DNA of 55,018 nucleotides from Eleftheria terrae. GTDB taxonomy: Bacteria; Pseudomonadota; Gammaproteobacteria; Burkholderiales; Burkholderiaceae_C. Positions 14,923-23,128 of the stretch are shown here, in pieces (positions within the stretch are counted from its first letter, which is position 1; every line of letters starts with the position of its first letter). The translations under genes were made by a program, and so were the position numbers. The stretch is taken from NCBI RefSeq assembly GCF_030419005.1, contig NZ_CP106950.1, positions 1-55,018 on the forward strand, written 5' to 3'. A model generated the notes under the pieces. It saw only the letters and a program-made list of their open reading frames with translations, made no database searches and was not told the origin of the DNA.

Positions 14923-15351
14923 ATGAGAAACGTGGCGCAAGCGGTGATCGCTGTTGCAATGGTGCTCCTAAGTGGCGCGGCGCGTGCGGCCGACCCAGCC
15001 GCCGTGACAGTGCCGCCGGCGGCGAGCAAGGGTGTCAGGGAAACGGTGGCCACGGCCTGGCCGAAGGCGCTCAAGATTTGCCCGGGTTTGAACAAGTACG
15101 CCGGCGACCTCACCTTTGCGGGTGTGGAGGACAACTACAGCCATGCTCCCAAACACGCCCAGCGCATCGAGGTCAAGTTCAAGATCTCGGAACAACCGAC
15201 GCGTCTGCCAGCGACGTTCCGCGTAGCTGGGCACACCTGCTACTTCACCCTGGCGCCGGACGGCAGCAAGCTCTCGATTTCGAAAGCCGCCTGCGCAGCG
15301 CTGTGTCTCGACGGCACACCGCCCGCTGGCGACCTGGTCAAGCCGCTGTAG
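14923..15351 (+). CDS. Secreted hypothetical protein, 142 aa
   Basis: A clear signal peptide (MRNVAQAVIAVAMVLLSGAA, cleavage near ARAAD). The mature part has three or four Cys (KICPG, GHTCYF, AACAALC) that could form disulfides in the periplasm, and beta strands (RIEVKFKISEQ). AGGAAGAAG precedes ATG 14923. First of a chain of small closely spaced genes up to 16479. No family recognised. Confidence 0.65.
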   Translation: MRNVAQAVIAVAMVLLSGAARAADPAAVTVPPAASKGVRETVATAWPKALKICPGLNKYAGDLTFAGVEDNYSHAPKHAQRIEVKFKISEQPTRLPATFRVAGHTCYFTLAPDGSKLSISKAACAALCLDGTPPAGDLVKPL

Positions 15352-15378
15352 CCTGTGAAGATTCGAAAGGGACCGAGA

Positions 15379-15633
15379 ATGAGTAAAGCGGAAAAAGTCT
15401 TCGGTGAGACATTTGGCAAACCGAGGAGCCCTCGTAGTGCCGAGTACAGGTTGGGGGTACTTGTATGCCTGCAGGTGCGACTGGACGGTGCTGTCAACGT
15501 CCGTTGCCCCTACGCAGAGGGGGCCTCTGCAGCCGACGCCTTCTGGGCTGGTGTGGAGGAGGGCAGGGCCTTGTCGCCGAACTGTGTTCCGCTGCCTGAG
15601 AACGCTGAAGTGCCTCTTGCGATGACGCTCTAG
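15379..15633 (+). CDS. Hypothetical protein, 84 aa
   Basis: Starts MSKAEKVFGETFGKPRSPRS; GAAAGGGACC lies before the ATG. The middle RLGVLVCLQVRLDG is beta-like, followed by VNVRCPYAEGASAADAFWAG. This YRLGV---R--G-----CPY-EG-A--DA-WAG-E-G pattern resembles short plasmid and ICE proteins of unknown role. 27 bases after the secreted protein gene, 16 bases before the next. Confidence 0.65.
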   Translation: MSKAEKVFGETFGKPRSPRSAEYRLGVLVCLQVRLDGAVNVRCPYAEGASAADAFWAGVEEGRALSPNCVPLPENAEVPLAMTL

Positions 15634-15649
15634 AACGGAGGCGACGGTG

Positions 15650-15817
15650 ATGACCGACTTGCTGTGGCTGTGGCGCTGCTCGATGACGCTTTGGAAGCGT
15701 GGTGACATGAACCTGAGAACCGCTGTGTTCTGGAGCCGCAAGTTGAAGCAGCAGTTCGGCGGCCGATGGACAGGCTCGCAGGCGGCTCAGTTCCAGCTGG
15801 ACCGCTGGCAGGACTAG
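15650..15817 (+). CDS. Small protein, 55 aa
   Basis: A short gene, ATG 15650 to TAG 15817, with GGAGG 8 bases upstream (GTG 15647 is an alternative start). The product is rich in Trp and Arg (MTDLLWLWRCSMTLWKRGDM, then KLKQQFGGRW and FQLDRWQD). It fits the spacing of the neighbouring genes. No family recognised. Confidence 0.5.
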   Translation: MTDLLWLWRCSMTLWKRGDMNLRTAVFWSRKLKQQFGGRWTGSQAAQFQLDRWQD

Positions 15818-15900
15818 GCGGAGTTGGGTACCGCCTGGCCACGGCCTCGCTCCTGGCCCGGTTGAAACAGCGATGATCGATAACGGAAAGAGTCATTGAG

Positions 15901-16479
15901 ATGAAGCCTCCTGACACCCCGCTCTACAAGGCGTGCAAGTACCTGGCGCGCCGCGTGTTGTCTCAATCGGGTGCCGCATCAAGCGATGTGATCGAGACGT
16001 TGGCTGATCGATTCTTTACGATTGCCGAGAACCACCAGGACTTCGTTCGACACCAGCGCGAGTCCGATGACGTGATCGAACACGCTGTGAGGTACCTGGC
16101 GGATGTCCATGCCCTTCCGCCCATGGGCACGGATGTCGAGTGGTTCCGAGAAGCGATGAACGTGCTGATCGAGCTGGCGGTGCCAAATACTGGCCTGACC
16201 AACGACGCGGCCAAGCTGCTGCCTCACGTCCAAGAGGGGATCGCCCAATCACTCGCAGGGATGCCGGTCCCGCGCTCTGAGCTGCGTATCGACGACGAAG
16301 ACGCGCAGCTGCTGAAGAGGTTCGAGGAAGCCGGCTGCGAGCACGGCTGCACGTCGGACCTCCTGGACTTGGCCGAGCGCATCTATCACGGTGACCCGCT
16401 CTCCGAGGAGGACCGGCGCATCTTGAAACTCGCGGCACTCGCGGCGCCGATCACACGGCACGCAAGGGAATCAAACTGA
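15901..16479 (+). CDS. Hypothetical protein, 192 aa
   Basis: Mostly helical soluble protein, MKPPDTPLYKACKYLARRVL at the N-terminus, a central segment SDDVIEHAVRYLADVHALPP, and an acidic C-terminal half (SELRIDDEDAQLLKRFEEAG, LLDLAERIYHGDPLSEEDRR). CGGAAAGAG lies before ATG 15901. No signal, membrane segment or catalytic motif seen. Last gene of the 14923-16479 run. Confidence 0.6.
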   Translation: MKPPDTPLYKACKYLARRVLSQSGAASSDVIETLADRFFTIAENHQDFVRHQRESDDVIEHAVRYLADVHALPPMGTDVEWFREAMNVLIELAVPNTGLTNDAAKLLPHVQEGIAQSLAGMPVPRSELRIDDEDAQLLKRFEEAGCEHGCTSDLLDLAERIYHGDPLSEEDRRILKLAALAAPITRHARESN

Positions 16480-16564
16480 GCCCGAACACGGTGACGAGGC
16501 CCTGCAGATCGACGCTGTAGAACAGCTTCGACGGCAGTTTAATTCCCAACGGATGGCATGCGGA

Positions 16565-16585
16565 GGGGTTGACAAACGCAACCCC
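16565..16585 (+). promoter_or_regulatory. Promoter -35 inside an inverted-repeat operator (copy 2 of 3)
   Basis: GGGGTTG-N7-CAACCCC with TTGACA at 16569-16574; GAAGAT (16592-16597) is at -10 distance of 17. Transcription would start very near ATG 16604, so the downstream mRNA may be leaderless or nearly so. Confidence 0.7.
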
Positions 16586-16603
16586 GCCGGCGAAGATGTG
16601 CCT

Positions 16604-17071
16604 ATGCTGTCGATCGCCAGTCAACAAAAGAGTCGCCGCCTGAGTCGAGGCGTCGAAGTGCTAGAGCTGTTTCCAGAGACTCAAGAGCGTCAGGAGCCGG
16701 TCCGGTTCAAGTGGTGCGGCGGTGTGAAAGACACCTGGGGGCATCCCCGTGTTGAGGTGCACCTCATGGGGCTGTGGTTTTGCACCGAGGGGTGGCGGGT
16801 CGGCTGGATGGTGCGGCTGGATAAAGCGCTGGATGAGTGGTACCCGGGAGACCCTCATCGACACGCGAAGTACCGCGACTACCCGTGGTACCGCCTTGAG
16901 ACGATGCCAACGTCGACGCAGTTGGTTCTAGCGTCTGCGGCGGCCGCCCGAGCCGCCAAGATTGTCCTGGCACAAATGACAGCCTATTCCGTCGATCAAG
17001 CCGGTGTCGACGACGCCAACCGGCTGTCGATGGAGATCGAAGACCAGGCGCGGCGCTGGTTGCTTACCTAG
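16604..17071 (+). CDS. Hypothetical protein, 155 aa
   Basis: Starts MLSIASQQKSRRLSRGVEVL. Central Trp-rich stretch (FKWCGGVKDTWGHPRVEVHL, then GLWFCTEGWRVGWMV and YPWYRL) and a helical Ala-rich C-terminus. No signal peptide. The operator-promoter at 16565-16585 would start transcription almost at this ATG. Followed by CCCCC-GTGA-GGGGG near 17076-17089, a possible weak terminator. No family recognised. Confidence 0.6.
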   Translation: MLSIASQQKSRRLSRGVEVLELFPETQERQEPVRFKWCGGVKDTWGHPRVEVHLMGLWFCTEGWRVGWMVRLDKALDEWYPGDPHRHAKYRDYPWYRLETMPTSTQLVLASAAAARAAKIVLAQMTAYSVDQAGVDDANRLSMEIEDQARRWLLT

Positions 17072-17208
17072 CGCACCCCCGTGAGGGGGCTTTGCTACCT
17101 TGCCATCGATGCATATGGTCTGCTCGGAGATTCGCATGGTGGCATGGTGGTGGGGTACGTCCCAACCCAAAACGCCGCCATCTCAGCGGTAATCAGGAGG
17201 AATTTTCA

Positions 17209-17553
17209 ATGAAGCGTTTCGCTCTTGCTTTCGTGGTCACTCTTCTCGCGGCCGGCTCTGTACATGCCGCTGATAGCCGCCAGGTGGAGGAACTGCAGGC
17301 AACTGTCAATCAACTCGCTCAACAGGTTCAAGAGCTGAATGCCAGCGTGAAACAGCTGCGTCAGCGGCGGCAAGAGGTGGAGAACGCAAAGGCGCTTCCT
17401 CAAGACACCAAACGGTTCTGCTACCACGCGGGGCAGGTCTACAGCGAAGGAGCACTGGTTGATGACCGACAGTGCCTGCGTGCGCCGACCTCTGATGTGT
17501 TCTCTCGGCATGAGCAGCCTTTGTCGTGGCAGCGGCCGTCGGCGCTCGAATGA
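17209..17553 (+). CDS. Secreted coiled-coil protein, 114 aa
   Basis: Strong ribosome site AGGAGG 8 bases before ATG 17209. Signal peptide MKRFALAFVVTLLAAGSVHA, cleavage after HAA. A coiled coil covers about 25-60 (VEELQATVNQLAQQVQELNA). The C-terminus has two Cys (RFCYH, DRQCLRA) that could pair in the periplasm. The stop overlaps the next start (ATGA), so it is coupled to the DUF2807 gene. Role unknown. Confidence 0.7.
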   Translation: MKRFALAFVVTLLAAGSVHAADSRQVEELQATVNQLAQQVQELNASVKQLRQRRQEVENAKALPQDTKRFCYHAGQVYSEGALVDDRQCLRAPTSDVFSRHEQPLSWQRPSALE

Positions 17554-18320
17554 CAGAGGCGCCCCGGATGATGTTTCGAGTCCTACTTTCGCTCCTGTCG
17601 GCCAGTTGTGCAGCAGCGGTGCCCATGCGCGCCACAGCTCAAGCGGTGACGTACTCCTCCAACGGAACTACCACCATCACTACTACAGGTAGCAACAGCG
17701 TCGTCATCGTGAATGGGCGGGTTGTGGGTTCAGGGAACGCGGTCGAAGCAAAGGGGCCCAATACGCCCGTACAACGCAACGCCGAGGCCTACAACAAGAT
17801 TCACGTTGCGATCCCGGGCGAGTTCAAGTACTCCACGAGCACCTCTCGGTCGTTGGTCGTTGAAGCACCGGCCAACATTCTGCCGCTGGTGAAAACGTCG
17901 GTGCGCTCAGGAACCCTGTACGTGACACTGGAGGGCAGCGTCACGCTGAAGGAGCCGATTAAGGTCATCGCCTCAGGTCCGACGCTTCAGCTCTTGGAAA
18001 CCGCGGGCAACGCATCCATCACTGCGACCGGCCTGAAAGGCGGTGCGGTGGTCATGTCGATCGCGGGTTCCGGCGCCATCGAGGCTGGTGGAAGCGTTGA
18101 GGCGGTTCGCGTGGAAGTCAATGGCTCTGGCAAGGCGTATCTCTCTCAGCTAAAGACAAACTCGGCAACGGTTCACGTGAATGGCTCGGGAAGCGTCACA
18201 GCTCATGCAGGCCGCTCTGCCGACGTTGCGATCGCTGGTTCTGGCGACGTATCAATCGAAGGCTCCCCCCCACATAGGAACGTGGCTAAGACCGGTTCAG
18301 GAAACGTGCGGTTTCGGTAA
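17550..18320 (+). CDS. Secreted DUF2807 (GIN-domain) beta-helix protein
   Basis: 256 residues. A signal peptide follows a short lead (MMFRVLLSLLSASCAAAVP). The mature chain shows the DUF2807 'putative auto-transporter adhesin head GIN' pattern: repeated GSG/SGS turns between short strands (IAGSGAIEAGGSVEAVRVEV, VNGSGKAYLSQLK, VNGSGSVTAHAGRSADVAIA, AGSGDVSIEG). Such proteins form a right-handed beta-helix at the cell envelope. ATG 17550 overlaps the preceding stop; ATG 17568 and 17571 are alternatives. Unusual cargo for a plasmid. Confidence 0.8.
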   Translation: MTEAPRMMFRVLLSLLSASCAAAVPMRATAQAVTYSSNGTTTITTTGSNSVVIVNGRVVGSGNAVEAKGPNTPVQRNAEAYNKIHVAIPGEFKYSTSTSRSLVVEAPANILPLVKTSVRSGTLYVTLEGSVTLKEPIKVIASGPTLQLLETAGNASITATGLKGGAVVMSIAGSGAIEAGGSVEAVRVEVNGSGKAYLSQLKTNSATVHVNGSGSVTAHAGRSADVAIAGSGDVSIEGSPPHRNVAKTGSGNVRFR

Positions 18321-18396
18321 AAGGACTATACGGATTTCCCTGCGTTGCCCACAACAAAGCGCCTCTGCACCTTGGACTCGAAAGGAAACCTGACTC

Positions 18397-18822
18397 ATGC
18401 ATAGCACCTCTGCCCGAGCGCTTGTGCCGTTGTTCTTCGCTGTCATCGGTGCGCTCCCTGCGAAAGGCAGCGCACAGCCGCTCCACTTGGACTTGCAGAT
18501 CTTGGTTGCGCGTGCGCGAGCAGTTCTGGGCGAGCCACCAGTTGAACAAGTGCTAGTGGTTCGCTCGAAGTGGGCAACTTTTTTTGACTATGGCTTCACC
18601 GAGGAGGCCGAAGAAGGCTTTCCGGATTCTGCTGCGTGCGAAGCCAAAGCGGCAGAGAACGAAAAGGAAAGGGGCCGCCACATGATTCCTCTCTTCGGAA
18701 AACACGGCGAGCTGCCCCACTTTTTCTGCCGACAGGCGGATGAGCACGATTTAATCGCGCTGGCGATTAGAAAGGAAGCTAGTAAGGACCCTGTTGGGCT
18801 CTCTCACTTCCCTGGTCATTGA
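18397..18822 (+). CDS. Secreted hypothetical protein, 141 aa
   Basis: Probable signal peptide (MHSTSARALVPLFFAVIGAL, cleavage near GSAQ). The mature part is mixed, with FFDYGFTEEAEEGFPDSAAC and HFFCRQADEH; the two Cys may form a disulfide. CGAAAGGAAACC precedes ATG 18397. No family recognised. Sits in a run of small envelope-type genes. Confidence 0.6.
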   Translation: MHSTSARALVPLFFAVIGALPAKGSAQPLHLDLQILVARARAVLGEPPVEQVLVVRSKWATFFDYGFTEEAEEGFPDSAACEAKAAENEKERGRHMIPLFGKHGELPHFFCRQADEHDLIALAIRKEASKDPVGLSHFPGH

Positions 18823-18852
18823 CACAATTTTCATGAAAAAGGGTGACGATTG

Positions 18853-19149
18853 ATGGACGAGACATACTGCATCAGTGAGGATCTGCGCCAGGCTTGGAAG
18901 TTGCGGGTCGCGAAGGAGCGACGGATGCAGGCCGTAACCGCAGCGATGTTTACCTGGACGTTCCTGCTCTTTGTATTTACTTCGCCCTTCTGGTTGCCAA
19001 CAATCATTGAGGACCCGTTGCTCAGCTCGTCGTTGTTCTTTTGGGCGCAGCTCTCGTTTGGCGCATTGATGCTCATAGGACTAGTGGTCGGGGGCGGTCA
19101 TTTGCTCTTTCCGTCGCTGCGACTCCGTACCTACTTGAGCCACGACTGA
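18853..19149 (+). CDS. Membrane protein, 98 aa
   Basis: Two transmembrane segments, about 28-48 (AVTAAMFTWTFLLFVFTSPF) and 65-85 (WAQLSFGALMLIGLVVGGG), with a basic cytoplasmic N-terminus. Weak ribosome site (GGGTGACGATTG). Part of the chain 18397-19699. No family recognised. Confidence 0.6.
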   Translation: MDETYCISEDLRQAWKLRVAKERRMQAVTAAMFTWTFLLFVFTSPFWLPTIIEDPLLSSSLFFWAQLSFGALMLIGLVVGGGHLLFPSLRLRTYLSHD

Positions 19150-19168
19150 TCGGAAAGGACAACGGGGT

Positions 19169-19699
19169 ATGGTCGATACGAAGCGGGTCTTAGCCAAATT
19201 CGGCTGGACAACGATGTTGATCGTGAGTGGAACTGCTGTAGGCGCGTTTCTTGGCGCCAATCAAAAGATGGTGTGGTACGAAGGCATGCTCCGCGACAGC
19301 GCCATAGCGTCGATACTGTCCGCAGAGACGCGTGAAGCCTTAATCAAGGCTCGCCCGCAAGGTTCGATGCGTATCTGGCACCCGGACGGTGCTCCGCATT
19401 ACACGTACAACGGGCAGCACGTACCAGTAGTCACCACGCTTCTGCGCGTGGGATGTGCGCCCGGTGGGGAACACGTGTTGTGCGGGGCATCTGCGGGCGA
19501 CAGACGCGACGAGCGTCAGCACCGATTTGCCGCGGCGTTTGGCTTCTGGGTGATCGATGGGGAGTTGGTAACCTACAGCTCCGGGGACGCACGCGAGCAT
19601 CCAGCGCAATTTCGCCAGGAGATCGAGGATTTGGCTGCACAGCAGATCGCTCTCTGGCGCGACGCGGTTCGGTTGTCTGGCACAGGCGATTCCCTATAG
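19169..19699 (+). CDS. Membrane-anchored hypothetical protein, 176 aa
   Basis: One N-terminal transmembrane anchor (about 12-32, TTMLIVSGTAVGAFLGAN), then a soluble, probably periplasmic domain with LRVGCAPGGEHVLCGASAGD (two Cys) and FWVIDGELVTYSSGD. GGAAAGGACAACGGGGT precedes ATG 19169. No family recognised. Confidence 0.6.
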   Translation: MVDTKRVLAKFGWTTMLIVSGTAVGAFLGANQKMVWYEGMLRDSAIASILSAETREALIKARPQGSMRIWHPDGAPHYTYNGQHVPVVTTLLRVGCAPGGEHVLCGASAGDRRDERQHRFAAAFGFWVIDGELVTYSSGDAREHPAQFRQEIEDLAAQQIALWRDAVRLSGTGDSL

Positions 19700-19809
19700 C
19701 CAGTGACCGCCATCCATGTAGACCGGACGCGGATTCAGTAATGAAGTCCCTGCTTCGGCGGCTAAACACCTCCGCCTCAAGGAGTACGGCGCAGTCAGGA
19801 GACCCAGAG

Positions 19810-20142
19810 ATGACCCAGGATGCAGCAGACGCCGAGCAGGGCATGCAGTGGTGGAACGGCATGACGGACGCCGAGCGGCGGAGGTGGGCGCTGGCGGTGC
19901 GCACCGGCGTGGCCGCCGACGCCTGGCGGCTCTACCAACGGTCGGCCCAGCTTGGCCAGCGCATCGAAGGCCGGTGCGTGTCCATGGGCACTACCTACGT
20001 GGGGACCGTCGTGGAGGTGATCCCCGTCTATGGCGAGTACGAGCCGCGGTATCGGCTTGCCGACACGGGCGCCCGCTACAGCGATGGCGGGCCGATCGAA
20101 CCCACGGTGTTTCGCATCGGTGGCGCCCCGGCGTCCGCGTGA
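19810..20142 (+). CDS. Hypothetical protein, 110 aa
   Basis: ATG 19810 has AGGAG 8 bases upstream; ATG 19741 in the same frame is an alternative that adds 23 residues. The N-terminal half is helical (MQWWNGMTDAERRRWALAVR). The C-terminal half is a small beta domain (GTTYVGTVVEVIPVYGEYE, PRYRLADTGARYSDGG) that looks SH3-like. The WWN-MT--ER--W pattern is common in small plasmid and ICE proteins. Function unknown. Confidence 0.6.
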   Translation: MTQDAADAEQGMQWWNGMTDAERRRWALAVRTGVAADAWRLYQRSAQLGQRIEGRCVSMGTTYVGTVVEVIPVYGEYEPRYRLADTGARYSDGGPIEPTVFRIGGAPASA

Positions 20143-20371
20143 AGGCGCGCGACATCACGGTGCAGCTGCTATGGATCTGCCTGCGTCGTGTCGGCACCGT
20201 TCTCCTAGCGAGATTGCTAGGCCCCCTCGAAGGGGGGTAGGGCTCGCAAGGGCATGCTGCGACCATACCAGCCGCAGGGCACGCACGGCTAACGCTTGCC
20301 CGGCGAACAACCGCAATGAACCGTGGCCGCGCCCTATTGATGGACCGTCCCCATTGACCGAAAGGAAAGCC
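20143..20371. other. Intergenic region with a C/G hairpin
   Basis: No gene seen. CCCCCT-CGA-AGGGGG lies at about 20222-20236 without a T-run. The rest is unstructured as far as I can see. Confidence 0.4.
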
Positions 20372-20596
20372 ATGATGACGTTGACCGATGTGTCTAGCTG
20401 CATCCCGCGACTCTTGCTAGGGACAGCATTCGGGGGGCTAACGATACGCGCTCTTATTGCTGACGACTGGCCCATGGCAGGTCTGTTCGGCGTTCTGTGC
20501 GTGTTGATGATGGTCTGGCTGACTTACTTCCCCAAGATTCGGCGTGACCAAGCAGAAAACCGCAGGGATGTGGACGCTCCTGAGCAAGGGGTATGA
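20372..20596 (+). CDS. Small membrane protein, 74 aa
   Basis: AAAGGAAAG precedes ATG 20372 (a second ATG follows directly). Two hydrophobic segments, about 10-30 and 33-52 (AGLFGVLCVLMMVWLTYFP), then a charged tail. No family recognised. The stop lies 14 bases before the next start. Confidence 0.6.
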   Translation: MMTLTDVSSCIPRLLLGTAFGGLTIRALIADDWPMAGLFGVLCVLMMVWLTYFPKIRRDQAENRRDVDAPEQGV

Positions 20597-20609
20597 CAAA
20601 AGAGGCACG

Positions 20610-21278
20610 ATGGGTTGCCCTTTCTGCGGTACCCGCGGTGCCTATGAGCCCGCGCCGATCCCGGAGTGGTGCACCGACGAGCAAATTGAGGCCGAGGAGG
20701 CCGATAGGGAAGCCACGGGCGAGATGCTTTTCAGGTGCCGCGCCTGCGATGAGTCCGATACGGAGACCGCCGGCCAGGCGCCCGAAAATTCCAGCCTGGT
20801 CGCGCCGGTCCGTGGTCCCCAGGATGACTCCAACGGGGTTCCTACCTCAACTGTCAACCGAACTTTGGAGGCGACACGTGTACACCATCCATCCATCTGC
20901 CTTGTCAGAGATCGGCATAGCAGCCGACAGCCCGAGCTTGTTTCTCGCCATCGAGCAGGCCGAGCACACTCAGTGGGACCACTGGGTAATTCGATCGGTG
21001 GCAAGTGGCAACGTCGTTGCCACTCATGCCGGCGTGGTGTGCGGAAGACCTCGCGAGGGCATGGGCGTGGGCGTGGGCTTGGGGCTCTTCGGGGGTGGGG
21101 TGATCCGCCCAGAGGGCGAGCGGCTGCGAGAAGGTTGCGGGACTCTGATGGCAAGGTTCACGGGCAAGTGAACATGGCAACCGAGATGATCGACCACGCA
21201 ACGCTGAAACGCCTGGTGGCGGCCGGCGCGGTGAGCGGCGCCCATATCGTGGCCAGCCCGGCGCCTCGGCGTTGGTGA
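20610..21278 (+). CDS. Zinc-ribbon protein with an odd C-terminal run-on
   Basis: The first 80 residues look real: CPFCG at 3-7 and CRAC near 49-52 would bind one zinc, with an acidic linker EEADREATGEM. After about residue 85 the frame becomes Arg/His-rich and overlaps the better-supported 20878-21171 gene in another frame. The same frame continues to 21278 by running into a ParC-like start. Probably a short zinc-ribbon gene whose original end has been lost. GTATGACAAAAGAGG lies before the ATG. Confidence 0.4.
   Translation: MGCPFCGTRGAYEPAPIPEWCTDEQIEAEEADREATGEMLFRCRACDESDTETAGQAPENSSLVAPVRGPQDDSNGVPTSTVNRTLEATRVHHPSICLVRDRHSSRQPELVSRHRAGRAHSVGPLGNSIGGKWQRRCHSCRRGVRKTSRGHGRGRGLGALRGWGDPPRGRAAARRLRDSDGKVHGQVNMATEMIDHATLKRLVAAGAVSGAHIVASPAPRRW
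20878..21171 (+). CDS. Hypothetical protein, 97 aa
   Basis: GTG start with GGAGG 7 bases upstream. The product begins VYTIHPSALSEIGIAADSPS and has a Gly-rich hydrophobic stretch (GMGVGVGLGLFGGG) and a beta-like N-terminal half with WDHWVIRSVASGNVVATHAG. No family recognised. It overlaps the doubtful 3' part of the zinc-ribbon frame and ends two bases before a ParC-like remnant. Confidence 0.6.
   Translation: MYTIHPSALSEIGIAADSPSLFLAIEQAEHTQWDHWVIRSVASGNVVATHAGVVCGRPREGMGVGVGLGLFGGGVIRPEGERLREGCGTLMARFTGK
21174..21278 (+). pseudogene. Truncated ParC-like partition-associated gene (5' remnant)
   Basis: MATEMIDHATLKRLVAAGAV and the following VSGAHIV match my memory of the start of the ParC-family proteins of Tn4371-like ICEs and IncP-like plasmids, which run to about 120-200 residues. 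Here the frame stops after 34 residues, about 160 bases before leader copy 2. Either the repeat's arrival or a deletion at its left edge removed the rest. Confidence 0.45.
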
Positions 21279-21439
21279 GTGGCCGGGCAGGCATGGCCCG
21301 CGTCTATAGCGCCACGGCGCGCCAGAACGCCGCAGGCGCTCCGATCGCTGCCCGACGAAGGGGGTAAGCGTGTGTTGGCAGTGACGGCTCCTTAGCCATG
21401 CTGCTGCATCGACGTTTCACAGCCTTTGTACGCTGGCCA

Positions 21440-22165
21440 GTTGAAGCGGGACCAGCTGGCCGTCCTGTCCCGGTGGCCGGGCGCTCTAGCGCCCGGGGCG
21501 CCGGTAGGAGCCGGCCCGGCAGGGCTTCAACCCCGCCCCGCGGGCGTTGAACTCCGTAGCCCGGCGCCGGACTCGGCCAGCTCCGCCGCCAGACCCTGAA
21601 GCTGGTCCTTGCCGGGCGTCGCAGCGGCAGCGCCGCCGGCGCTGGCCACCTCCTCCAGCTGCTGCCGCAGCACACCTCCCCACCGTTCCCGTCGACCAGG
21701 TCGACCTGGTCGACATCACACGCCTCCCCCGCCCGCCTCGGGCTTTCAGCCCGAGCGCCTCCAGGCTCGGCCAACACCCCCTTCCAGCTCGGCATGGCTC
21801 GGCCGCCGCGCCAGCTCGTCCCTCCCTGGCACGCCCGCCGCAGAGACGCCACGCCGAGATTCCCCCGGGCGACTCCGCCCTGCAGCCGTCCCGCCAGGCC
21901 GCAGCCCTGGCATGCCGGCCGCGATCGCTGCGTCGCCCCTCGCAGCCTCTCGCCGGGTACTCGCCCGCTGCACTCCCCCCACAAGCGCCCCCCATCCCTC
22001 AGTGAGGGGGGACTTGTGGGGGGATCTCATTTCGCAGCGGGCCGGAACACTCCGGCTCGCTCTTCGGCTGCCCCAATCCCACATCCCCCACCCCGCGCCC
22101 CCAGGGGCGAGCGAGGGAAGTCCGAGCGAGAGGATCTCCGCACGCTTTCCCGGCCTGCGGCCCTC
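21440..22165 (+). repeat. Leader repeat copy 2, upstream of the DUF932 gene
   Basis: Second leader copy. Its first palindrome is CCGGGCGCT-CT-AGCGCCCGG (21477-21496), with centre CT where copy 1 has AG. GTCGACCAGG-TCGA-CCTGGTCGAC (21691-21714) is a perfect 24-bp palindrome. An extra 30 bp near 21731-21770, absent from copies 1 and 3, contains the hairpin CTCGGGCT-TTC-AGCCCGAG (21737-21755). The long 12-bp hairpin is at 21974-22024. The copy ends in a CGGCCTGCGGCC motif shared with copy 3. Weaker similarity upstream (from about 21309) to 54880-54925 suggests the ancestral unit was longer. Confidence 0.88.
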
Positions 22166-22208
22166 TCTTGGTCAATCACTCCCATTCACGAATAGTCAAG
22201 GAGCGTCC

Positions 22209-23042
22209 ATGCAGCTCGTATCCAGTTTCCGCAACCCGCAAAGCATCCGCGAGAACCGTCCTCTGACAGATGACGAGATCCGCCGCGTAGCGCCCTCCAT
22301 CTATGCGCCTGCGGCGCATGAGAGCCGCTCTGAGCGGTACAGCTACATCCCGACCAGCGAGGTGCTCGCCAAGCTGCGCCAAGAAGGTTTTGAGCCGTTC
22401 GCGGCCTGCCAATCACGTACCCGGGACGCCGGCAAGCGCGAGCACACGAAACACCTTGTGCGCCTTCGGCATCCGAGCCAAATCGAAGGCAGAGAGGTGA
22501 ACGAGATCCTGTTGCTCAACAGCCATGACGGCAGCAGCAGCTACCAGATGCTCGCGGGCGTCTTCGTCTTTGTCTGCAGCAATGGACTCGTGGTCGGGCA
22601 GACCGCGGCTGACGTCCGCATTCCTCACAAGGGGGATGTCATCAGCCGGGTGGTGGAGGGTGCTCATGTTGTGTTGGACGGGTTCACCCGCGTTGTCGAG
22701 GACCGCGAGGTGATGAAGTCGGTCCAGCTGCATGAGGAGGAGCGGCTTGCATTTGCGTCGGCGGCGCTGGAGGTCCGCTATGAACCCGACGAGACGAAAC
22801 CGGCACCGGTCACGGCGCAACAAATCCTCATGCCAGCGCGTGCTGAAGACAGAGGCCACGACCTCTGGACCACCTTCAATGTGGTGCAGGAACGCCTCAT
22901 CCGAGGAGGCCTGCGAGGCAGGGCCAGCAGCGGCCGCCCGACACGCACCCGTCCGGTGACTGGCATCGATCAGGATGTGCGGCTCAACCGGGCGCTGTGG
23001 ACGCTCGGCCGGGAGATGGCGCGTCTGAAGGCCAAGGCCTGA
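22209..23042 (+). CDS. DUF932-domain protein
   Basis: 277 residues fitting DUF932, a family common in conjugative plasmids and phages and placed in the leading region of many plasmids (F-type YubP/YfjQ relatives). Seen: SIYAPAAHESRSERYSYIPT, GFEPFAACQSRTRD, HLVRLRH, ILLLNSHDGSSSYQMLAGVF and VCSNGLVVG. The function is not established; an anti-defence role is suspected. AAGGAGCG is 5 bases before ATG 22209. It is the first gene behind leader copy 2. Confidence 0.88.
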   Translation: MQLVSSFRNPQSIRENRPLTDDEIRRVAPSIYAPAAHESRSERYSYIPTSEVLAKLRQEGFEPFAACQSRTRDAGKREHTKHLVRLRHPSQIEGREVNEILLLNSHDGSSSYQMLAGVFVFVCSNGLVVGQTAADVRIPHKGDVISRVVEGAHVVLDGFTRVVEDREVMKSVQLHEEERLAFASAALEVRYEPDETKPAPVTAQQILMPARAEDRGHDLWTTFNVVQERLIRGGLRGRASSGRPTRTRPVTGIDQDVRLNRALWTLGREMARLKAKA

Positions 23043-23128
23043 CGCTCGGTGCAAGCCCGGCTTGTTGGTCGGGCTTGCGATCAGGATGCTGTAGCGGGCG
23101 GCCACGCGCAGCGCAGAAGGAATCAGCA

